Origin: CALJIC01 sp039805565 | Lineage (GTDB): Bacteria > Chloroflexota > Chloroflexia > Chloroflexales > Roseiflexaceae | NCBI GenBank assembly: GCA_039805565.1 | Contig: JBDLTZ010000318.1 | Coordinates: 1-33,801 of the forward strand | Length of the DNA stretch: 33,801 bases | Direction of reading: 5' to 3' | Shown: positions 8,105-14,683 of the stretch, in pieces | How the letters are laid out: every line of letters begins with the position of its first letter | How positions within the stretch are numbered: position 1 is the first letter of the stretch | Program-made: the position numbers and the translations under genes | Notes under the pieces: generated by a model | Database searches by the model: none | Seen by the model: only the letters and a program-made list of their open reading frames with translations | What the model was told of the DNA's origin: nothing

Positions 8105-9142
8105 CTAGAAGAACACCTTCGCGACCTTCAGGATGCCCTGCTTCCACGGCACGCGGTGCGACACACCCGAGGCGTGCTCGAAGGTGCTCAGGTTCTCGAT
8201 GTACCAGCGGTAGTTCCGCACCAGCGCGTCCTTGTTCGAGTACTTCGGCTTGTACCCCAGCACCCGCTCCGCCTTCTCGATCGAGACGAACGAGTCGGTC
8301 GAGGCCGTCTCGTACACCCACTTATAGAGCGGCGAGAGCTTCAGCAGCTCGAGGAAGCGCAGCGTCCAGATCACCGGCGCGGCGGGGAACGGCACGATCT
8401 TCTTGCCCTTGCCCGCCTCGTCCAGCACCGCCTGGTAGTCCTCCTTCATCGTCGTGAACTCCTTCGCGCCGATGTTGAAGGTGTCGTTGACCACATCGCG
8501 GCCGAGAGTGGCGCACAGGTAGATCGCCTGGCACAGATCCTCAACGTCCAGCAGCTGGTAGCGGTTGTTGCCGCTACCAATCATCGGGAAGCCCTTGCCG
8601 TCCTTCGCCCAGTCGTAGAGCAGCGCGAAGACCCCCAGCCGCTCCGGGCCGATGAAGGACTTCGGGCGGATCACCGGGACGCACAAGCCCTTGCGGCGGA
8701 ACTCCTCGCAGATCTCCTCGGCCTTGACCTTCGCCTCGCCGTAGGGGCCCACGCCGTGCAGCCGGTCATTCTCGTACAGCGGGTGGTGATCCGGAATGCC
8801 GTACACCGCCGTCGAGGAGATGTGGATGCAGCGCTCGACCTTGTGGTTGAAAGCGGCCTGGAGCACATTGCGCGTGCCGTCCAGATCGGTCGAGAAGATG
8901 TCTTCCTTCTTGTAGAGCGGCAGCGCGGCGGCAGTGTGAACAACGATGTCCACCCCATCCATCGCCCGGTCCACACTCGACTTGTCGCGGATGTCGCCCT
9001 TGATAATCTTCACCCGGTCGCGCTCGGGGTAGTCGAACTCGGCGATGTCGAGCGACACCACGGCATGCCCGCGCTCCAAGAGGTAACGGACGAGGTTGAT
9101 GCCGAGGAAGCCAGCGCCGCCGGTGATCAGGTATGTTGTCAT
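8105..9142 (-). CDS. NAD-dependent epimerase/dehydratase (extended SDR)
   Basis: Nucleotide-sugar-type epimerase/dehydratase of 345 residues. The N-terminal dinucleotide motif is TGGAGFLG (about 7-14). The catalytic set is visible as ISSTAVYG and YGEAK (Tyr-x-x-x-Lys). DIVVHTAAALP and VIRPKSFIGPERLG are typical of the family. The C-terminus lacks a diagnostic substrate signature, so this could act on a UDP-sugar, a steroid-like or an isoprenoid-like substrate. I chose the ATG at 9142 because it places the Gly-rich loop close to the N-terminus; the longer frame adds 28 residues with no family similarity. No strong ribosome binding site is seen. It is a single gene convergent with the patatin-like gene. 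Confidence 0.9.
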   Translation of the reverse strand: MTTYLITGGAGFLGINLVRYLLERGHAVVSLDIAEFDYPERDRVKIIKGDIRDKSSVDRAMDGVDIVVHTAAALPLYKKEDIFSTDLDGTRNVLQAAFNHKVERCIHISSTAVYGIPDHHPLYENDRLHGVGPYGEAKVKAEEICEEFRRKGLCVPVIRPKSFIGPERLGVFALLYDWAKDGKGFPMIGSGNNRYQLLDVEDLCQAIYLCATLGRDVVNDTFNIGAKEFTTMKEDYQAVLDEAGKGKKIVPFPAAPVIWTLRFLELLKLSPLYKWVYETASTDSFVSIEKAERVLGYKPKYSNKDALVRNYRWYIENLSTFEHASGVSHRVPWKQGILKVAKVFF

Positions 9143-9344
9143 AGAATGTCGTGATTGATAGGGGGCCCAGCAGCTGTGTACAGGTTGCTGGCGCCCTGAC
9201 GGTTCCAGGATAAGCTGCTGCTGCACCCTTACAGCTCGTCTCGTGCGGCTTGCGGCTATCGCGCTCTTATGCGCACTGCCCTCGCCCAGCCAAGGGCCGC
9301 TGCGCTTCGACAGATATCCGGTGCGGGCCGTCGCACCCCTACCC

Positions 9345-9388
9345 CACTCCCTACCCCTCTCCCGCGGCAGGGAGAGGGGTAGGGAGTG
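9345..9388. terminator. 19-bp perfect inverted repeat downstream of valS
   Basis: CACTCCCTACCCCTCTCCC (9345-9363) pairs perfectly with 9370-9388 around a 6-base loop GCGGCA. It begins 18 bases after the valS stop on the minus strand. The stem is very strong but has no U-tract. It is also of the CCCTACCCCTCTCCC type that recurs as a dispersed intergenic repeat in many bacteria, so it could be a mobile stem-loop acting as a terminator. Confidence 0.6.
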
Positions 9389-9406
9389 AGAGACGCTTCC
9401 GCCGCG

Positions 9407-12160
9407 CTAGCCGAGTTGCGCCAGACGCTCGCGGAGCCTCTCGGCCGTGGCACGCACCGCGGCAAGGCCGTCACGCTCGCGCCGCACCACCGCCTCCGGT
9501 GCCTTCGCCACGAACCCCTCGTTGGCCAGGCGACCCTCGCGCCGCGCGATGTCGACCTCGGCGGCGTCGAGCTCCTTGCGGAGCCGCGCCCGCTCGGCCT
9601 CCAGGTCGATCAGGCCCACAAGCGGCAGGAACACCTCGACGTCCTGCACCACCAGCGCCGCCGCTCCCTCGGGCTTCGCATCCAGGCTCGCCACCACCGC
9701 GAGCTGGTCGTCGGCCACGCGCGCCAGCCGCGCGATCAGCGCCCGCTGGCCGTCGATCAGCGCCGCGCGCTCGCCCGCGAGCACCGTGGCCGGGATGATA
9801 CGCGCCGGCTCGACCTTGTACTCGTTGCGGATGTTCCGCACGCCGGTGATCAGCTCCTGCACTAGCGCCCAGTCGCGCTCGGCCGCATCGTCCAGCGCGC
9901 CCTCGTCGGCCTGCGGGTAGGCGGCGAGCATGATCGAGTGCTGGGAGGCCTCGCCCTCAGCACCGAGCACGTTCGACTCAGCACTGGTCACGTACTGCCA
10001 GGCCTCCTCGGTCACGAACGGCATGAACGGGTGCAGCAGGCGCAGGCTGCCCTCGAGCACCGTGTAGAGCACCTCGCGCGTGAGGTGCTGGCGCTGCTCG
10101 TCGCCCTCCAGCTGCACCTTCGCCAGCTCGACGTACCAGTCGGCGAACTCGCTCCAGACGAACTCCTGGATCTGCCGCCCGGCCTCGCCGAAGTTGTAGG
10201 CCTTCATCAGCCGGTCCACATCGCCCACCAGCCGGTTGTAGCGCGACATAATCCAGCGGTCGGCGAGCGTGTACGGGTGGTCACGCAGGCACTGAGCGCC
10301 CACCAGAACCGACTCGTCGGCCTTCCAGTCCGCGCCGAGCTTGCCGAGCACGAAGCGCGTGATATTCCAGAGCTTGTTGGCGAAGTTGCGCGAGGCCTCG
10401 ATGCGCTCGGGGTTCAGGTTCAGGTCCTGGCCGGGCGTGCCGCTGGTGGCGAGCGTGAAGCGCAGCGCGTCGGTGCCCGACTGGTCCATGACCTCGAGCG
10501 GGTTGACGACGTTGCCATAGGACTTGGACATCTTGCGCCCGTCCTTGTCGCGCACCAGGCCGTGCAGGTAGATGGTGTGGAACGGCTCCTTCCCAGTGAA
10601 GTAGCAGCCCATCATCATCATGCGCGCCACCCAGAAGAACAGGATGTCGTAGCCGGTCTCCATCACGCTGGTGGGGTAGAAGTACGCCAGGTCAGGCGTC
10701 TCATCCGGCCAGCCGAGCGTGGAGAACGGCCACAGGCCGCTCGAGAACCAGGTGTCGAGCACGTCGGTGTCCTGGTAGATCCCCTCGCCCTGCGGCTCGG
10801 GGTCGTCCGGACCCGGCACGATCATCTGCCCGTCAGCGGTGTACCACACTGGGATGCGATGGCCCCACCAGAGCTGGCGGCTGATGCACCAGTCTTCGAT
10901 ATTCTCCAGCCAATGGTAGTAGACCTTCTCAAAGCGCTCGGGGATGATGCGGGTGCGGCCCTCCTTGACCGCGGCCAGCGCCATCTCGGCCATCGGCCCC
11001 ACGCGCACGAACCACTGCTCGCTCAGGAGCGGCTCGATCACCTCGCCGCCGCGCTGGCTGATGCCCACCGACATAGTGTGCGGCTGGGTCTCGACCAGCA
11101 GGCCCTCCTGCTCGAGGTCGGCCAGGACCTGCTTGCGCGCCACGAAGCGGTCCAGACCGGCGTACGGCCCGGCCTGCTCGTTGAGCGTCGCGTCGCGGTT
11201 CATGATGTTGATCATCGGCAGCTTGTGCCGCTGGCCCACCTGGTAGTCGTTCGGGTCGTGCGCGGGGGTGATCTTCACCACGCCCGTGCCGAACTGCGGG
11301 TCGGCGTGCTCGTCGGCGATAATCGGGATGAGCCGGCCCACCGCCGGCAGCAGCACCATGCGGCCGATCAGGTGCTTGTAGCGCTCGTCCTCGGGGTTCA
11401 CCGCCACGGCCGTATCGCCCATGATCGTCTCGGGGCGCGTGGTGGCCACGGTGATGAACTCTGCGGCGCCCTGCGCCCACTGGCCCGAGCCCCACGCTCC
11501 GGGCTGGAACCCCTCGGGGACCACCGGGTAGCGCACATGGTACATGTGGACGTTGCGCTCCTCGTACTCGACCTCGAGGTCCGAGACGGCAGTCTGGAGG
11601 TTGGGCGACCAGTTCACCAGGCGGTTGCCGCGGTAGATCAGGCCGTCGTCGTACAGCCGCTTGAAGGCGGCCCGCACGGCGCGGGAGAGCCCCGGGTCCA
11701 GCGTGAAACGCTCGCGGCTCCAGTCGCACGAGGCGCCGATGCGGCGCAGCTGGCGGGTGATCTCGCCGCCGTACTTCTGCTTCCACTCCCAGGTGCGGCG
11801 CAGGAACTCCTCACGGCCCACCTGCTGCCGGCTGGTGCCCTCGCTGCGCAGCAGCTTCTCGACCTGCATCTGCGTCGCGATGCCGGCGTGGTCGGTGCCG
11901 GGCAGCCAGAGGGTCGGCTCGCCGAGCATGCGGTGCCAGCGCACGATCACGTCCTCGATCGTGACGAACATGGCGTGGCCCATGTGCAGCTCGCCGGTGA
12001 CGTTGGGCGGCGGCATCGAGACCACGAACGGCTGCTTGCCGGGCTCGATCTTCGGGGTGAAGAGACCGCTGCGCTCCCACCACTCGTACAGCCGCTGCTC
12101 GACCTGCTGGGGCTCGTAGGCCTTAGCCATCTCGTCGGGACGCTCAATCGAAGCTGTCAT
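9407..12160 (-). CDS. valS: Valyl-tRNA synthetase
   Basis: Class I aminoacyl-tRNA synthetase that charges tRNA-Val; 917 residues, normal for the family. The HIGH motif appears as PPPNVTGELHMGHA (about 50-63) and the KMSKS loop as DGRKMSKSYGN. The editing domain is present (TTRPETIMGDTAVAVNPED and GTGVVKITPAHDPND). WWGHRIPVWY and VMETGYDILFFWVARM are further ValS hallmarks. The last about 65 residues form the Val-specific C-terminal coiled coil (LEAERARLRKELDAAEVDIA). The ATG at 12160 is used; a second ATG 11 codons in (MAKAYEP) is possible. Neither has a strong ribosome binding site. Confidence 0.98.
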   Translation of the reverse strand: MTASIERPDEMAKAYEPQQVEQRLYEWWERSGLFTPKIEPGKQPFVVSMPPPNVTGELHMGHAMFVTIEDVIVRWHRMLGEPTLWLPGTDHAGIATQMQVEKLLRSEGTSRQQVGREEFLRRTWEWKQKYGGEITRQLRRIGASCDWSRERFTLDPGLSRAVRAAFKRLYDDGLIYRGNRLVNWSPNLQTAVSDLEVEYEERNVHMYHVRYPVVPEGFQPGAWGSGQWAQGAAEFITVATTRPETIMGDTAVAVNPEDERYKHLIGRMVLLPAVGRLIPIIADEHADPQFGTGVVKITPAHDPNDYQVGQRHKLPMINIMNRDATLNEQAGPYAGLDRFVARKQVLADLEQEGLLVETQPHTMSVGISQRGGEVIEPLLSEQWFVRVGPMAEMALAAVKEGRTRIIPERFEKVYYHWLENIEDWCISRQLWWGHRIPVWYTADGQMIVPGPDDPEPQGEGIYQDTDVLDTWFSSGLWPFSTLGWPDETPDLAYFYPTSVMETGYDILFFWVARMMMMGCYFTGKEPFHTIYLHGLVRDKDGRKMSKSYGNVVNPLEVMDQSGTDALRFTLATSGTPGQDLNLNPERIEASRNFANKLWNITRFVLGKLGADWKADESVLVGAQCLRDHPYTLADRWIMSRYNRLVGDVDRLMKAYNFGEAGRQIQEFVWSEFADWYVELAKVQLEGDEQRQHLTREVLYTVLEGSLRLLHPFMPFVTEEAWQYVTSAESNVLGAEGEASQHSIMLAAYPQADEGALDDAAERDWALVQELITGVRNIRNEYKVEPARIIPATVLAGERAALIDGQRALIARLARVADDQLAVVASLDAKPEGAAALVVQDVEVFLPLVGLIDLEAERARLRKELDAAEVDIARREGRLANEGFVAKAPEAVVRRERDGLAAVRATAERLRERLAQLG

Positions 12161-12199
12161 CGCTGCTATCTTTCAGTGTCGCTACAACAGAAACGCCGA

Positions 12200-12230
12200 G
12201 CAGGGGCGGCGGGTGCGCGCACGCCCCTGC
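12200..12230 (-). repeat. Stem-loop in the valS leader
   Basis: GCAGGGGCG (12200-12208) and CGCCCCTGC (12222-12230) form a perfect 9-bp stem with a 13-base loop. It sits 40 bases upstream of the valS ATG and about 65 bases after the stop of the fucosidase gene. It could be a terminator for the fucosidase gene or part of the valS leader. No T-box specificity or antiterminator sequence is recognisable. Confidence 0.4.
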
Positions 12231-12281
12231 CGGGCGAAAAGTCACATGGTGACGCGGCCACATCACGGCCAGATCACGTGG

Positions 12282-12310
12282 ATTATACCGGTTTTCACCG
12301 CTCCTGCAAA
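12282..12310 (-). promoter_or_regulatory. Candidate valS promoter
   Basis: On the minus strand TATAAT (12287-12282) lies 17 bases downstream of TTTGCA (12310-12305). The -35 overlaps the last codons of the fucosidase gene. The predicted transcript would start near 12275 and carry a leader of about 115 bases with several small inverted repeats. Confidence 0.5.
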
Positions 12311-14523
12311 AGCGCCCGCACCACCAGCGCCTGCCCTGGCCGGGTCTCCACGTCCAGCAGCGGCCCCTCGTGCGCCGCGCCGTCCAGCTCCCACCTGCCG
12401 CCAATGCCGTGCGCCAGCCGCAGCCTGCCGCCGCCGGTGGACTCGACGCGCACCTCGGCCACGCGCCCGCCCGCCACGGTGGCTCCGACGCGGAAGCCGC
12501 CCTCGGCCCACACGCCGTCGAAGCTCAGCGCCTGCCAGGAGCGCGGCAGGCCCGGCAGCACTGCCACCACATCGCCGCGGCACTGCACCAGCAGCTCCTG
12601 CACCGCCGTGACCGCGCCCAGGCCCGCGTCCATCTGCATGATCTCGCGCAGCTCACCCCGCTCGTCGCGCGGCCAGCCCCAGATGCTGGTCACGCCGGGG
12701 AAGGCGCCGTTGTGCAGCGTGCCGTGCCCCTCGTTGGTAAAGGCGTCCTTCCACCAGCGCAGCCACTGGAGCGCGGCGTCCGGCATGCCGGTGCGGGCGC
12801 AGAGCACCGAGGCCCACGGCACGCACCAGCCGCTCCAGTTGCCCGCCCCGCGCGCGATCCAGTGGCGCAGGCTGGCGTCCACCACCTCGGCGTGCGCCGG
12901 ATCGGCCGGGTCCACGGTGCGGAAGGGGTAGATCGCGCCGAGATGCGAGTGGTGGCGGTGGCTCTCGTCCAGGTCCTGCCCGCGCCACAGGCCGATGCGC
13001 GGGCGCTCCTCGGGCCCCACCAGCGCGTAGGGCGGCACGCGCCGCGCAACCTCGGACCAGCGCGGGTCGGCCGGCTCGCCCAGGGCGCGGGCGGCCTCGG
13101 GGAGCGCGGCCGCCAGGAAGTGCAGCGCCGCGAGCTGGAAGCTGGCGTCACGACCCCAGGCGTCCATCTGCGCGGCGTTGTACTCAGGGCTCACGGACAC
13201 CGGCAGCGAGAGGTGGCCGTCCACCTCCTCGAGCATCGCCCAGTAGCCGTTGAACGCGCCGGCCATCAACGGCCAGGCGACCTCGCGCAGGACGCGCGCA
13301 TCCAGGCTGTAGCGGTAGTGCAGCCACGCGAGCTGCGCCATCCACGCGGTGCAGGCCTGGTCGATCATGCCGGTCCAGAAGGCGCCCACAGCGGCGCAGC
13401 GGTCGTCCACGGCGTGCGGCATCATCAGCGCGTCCGGTGCGCCGAAGAAGTGGGCGGCGTTGTCGCGCAGCCGCGGCAGCCAACCCAGCAGCAGCTCCCA
13501 CATCGGCCAGAGGTGCTCGAAGCGCCCGGTGGCCAGGCAGGGCATGTAGATCATCTGGACATTGATGTTGAAGTGGTAGTCGTTGCTCCAGGGCGGCAGC
13601 TGGTACTCTTCGATCCACGGCCCCTGGAGGGTGGCGGGCACGCCGCCGGGGGTAGTGAGGCCGGCAAGCTTGTAGATGCCGTAGTCCCAGGCGTGCTGCA
13701 GCGCGGCGTCGGGCACGCTCACGCGCGGAACATCGCGCCAGTAGGCCCCCCACCAGGCCTCGGCCCGCGCCGCCGCGGCCTCAAGGTCGGACGCGCGCGC
13801 CAGCTCCCGAGCAGCGCCGGCCGGGTCGTCGCCGAGGGCGGTAGCGATCACGAGGGCGGATGAAGCCGCCGCGCCCGGGCCGCTCTGGCCGCTCGCCCTC
13901 CGCTCCCAGGCCAGCGCCAGGGCGGGGTCCTCGGGGAGCCGCTGGCAGAACCCGCCCGAGCGCTCGCCCTCCCAGCGCTCGGGGGGCGCACAGCTCACCG
14001 CCGCCAGCTCGGCGCCCACGTGCTCCCACGTCGGCACGAGCCGGACCTCCACCGGCCCGTGGGCGGCATCGTCGAGCACCACCCAGGCCAGCTCGGCGTC
14101 GATCGCCTGCCGCACGGTCACAACGGCCTCGCGGCCATCCGGCGCCAGCAGCGACACCACAAGTGCGGCACAGGCGGTGTCCAGCACCGCACGCACAGGG
14201 CGGAACCCCTGGGCGAAGCGCAGCTCCAGCCGCCCGCCGCCCACCTGCGTAGGGTGCTCCGGCTGCCCCGGCCGCCGGTCCGGCAGGGCGAAGACGCGCC
14301 GCAGGCCCGCCTCGTCGCCGGCCTCGAGCAGCGCCCGCACCTCGGCGTAGGTGGTGCGGCTGGCGAACAAGTTGCCGCCGCGGTGGTCCCAGAAACCGGC
14401 CCGGCCAACGGTGATGTTGAGCGTGTCTACGCCCCAGACCATGAGGCCCTGCACACCGTTGCCGAGCAGCGCGCCGGTGTGGGTGCGGGGAAGCGGAAAG
14501 TCCCAGGTGAGCGTCGGCGCCAT
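12295..14523 (-). CDS. GH95-type glycoside hydrolase (alpha-L-fucosidase family)
   Basis: Glycoside hydrolase of 742 residues, the usual length for GH95, a family of inverting alpha-1,2-L-fucosidases and alpha-L-galactosidases. The N-terminal beta domain starts with ALLGNGVQGLMVWG. The catalytic (alpha/alpha)6 barrel carries YHFNINVQMIYMP, matching the Asn pair of GH95 (about Asn318 and Asn320), VSVSPEYN with the likely general acid at about Glu447, HRHHSHLGAIYPF, and QMDAGLGAV in place of the usual QIDGNFG (about Asp632). No signal peptide is seen, so it is probably cytoplasmic and acts on imported oligosaccharides; loss of the QIDGNFG glycine-asparagine pair may mean changed specificity. 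The ATG at 14523 has AGAGGAG 10 bases upstream. It is divergent from the diguanylate cyclase gene. Confidence 0.85.
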   Translation of the reverse strand: MAPTLTWDFPLPRTHTGALLGNGVQGLMVWGVDTLNITVGRAGFWDHRGGNLFASRTTYAEVRALLEAGDEAGLRRVFALPDRRPGQPEHPTQVGGGRLELRFAQGFRPVRAVLDTACAALVVSLLAPDGREAVVTVRQAIDAELAWVVLDDAAHGPVEVRLVPTWEHVGAELAAVSCAPPERWEGERSGGFCQRLPEDPALALAWERRASGQSGPGAAASSALVIATALGDDPAGAARELARASDLEAAAARAEAWWGAYWRDVPRVSVPDAALQHAWDYGIYKLAGLTTPGGVPATLQGPWIEEYQLPPWSNDYHFNINVQMIYMPCLATGRFEHLWPMWELLLGWLPRLRDNAAHFFGAPDALMMPHAVDDRCAAVGAFWTGMIDQACTAWMAQLAWLHYRYSLDARVLREVAWPLMAGAFNGYWAMLEEVDGHLSLPVSVSPEYNAAQMDAWGRDASFQLAALHFLAAALPEAARALGEPADPRWSEVARRVPPYALVGPEERPRIGLWRGQDLDESHRHHSHLGAIYPFRTVDPADPAHAEVVDASLRHWIARGAGNWSGWCVPWASVLCARTGMPDAALQWLRWWKDAFTNEGHGTLHNGAFPGVTSIWGWPRDERGELREIMQMDAGLGAVTAVQELLVQCRGDVVAVLPGLPRSWQALSFDGVWAEGGFRVGATVAGGRVAEVRVESTGGGRLRLAHGIGGRWELDGAAHEGPLLDVETRPGQALVVRALLQER

Positions 14524-14597
14524 TCTCTCAATTCTCCTCTTTGAAAACGATGGACCATACCGCCTCGCTGCGGACACGGCGGCCTACCACGCGCCCC

Positions 14598-14649
14598 AGA
14601 TTAGCACAAGTTCGGGCGCATCCCCGTGGTATCAGAGATGTGCTAATAT
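14598..14649. promoter_or_regulatory. Divergent extended -10 promoters forming an inverted repeat
   Basis: ATTAGCACA (14600-14608) and TGTGCTAAT (14639-14647) form a perfect 9-bp inverted repeat 30 bases apart. Read outward, each copy gives an extended -10 element: TGCTAATAT (14641-14649) toward the diguanylate cyclase gene and, on the minus strand, TGCTAATCT (14606-14598) toward the fucosidase gene. The repeat can therefore be explained as two matched divergent promoters, or as operator half-sites about four helical turns apart. Confidence 0.5.
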
Positions 14650-14683
14650 CGATAGGATCCACAGCCGGATGGGGGGTGAGACC

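Noticed and set aside
12161..12294. T-box riboswitch upstream of valS
   Set aside because: No AGGGTGGNACCGCG antiterminator sequence or specificity-loop arrangement can be seen.
9938..12931. A 997-codon open frame antisense to valS and the fucosidase gene
   Set aside because: It is Arg/His/Leu/Val-rich without domain motifs and lies exactly opposite two well-recognised genes. Long antisense frames are expected in DNA with this GC content and codon use.
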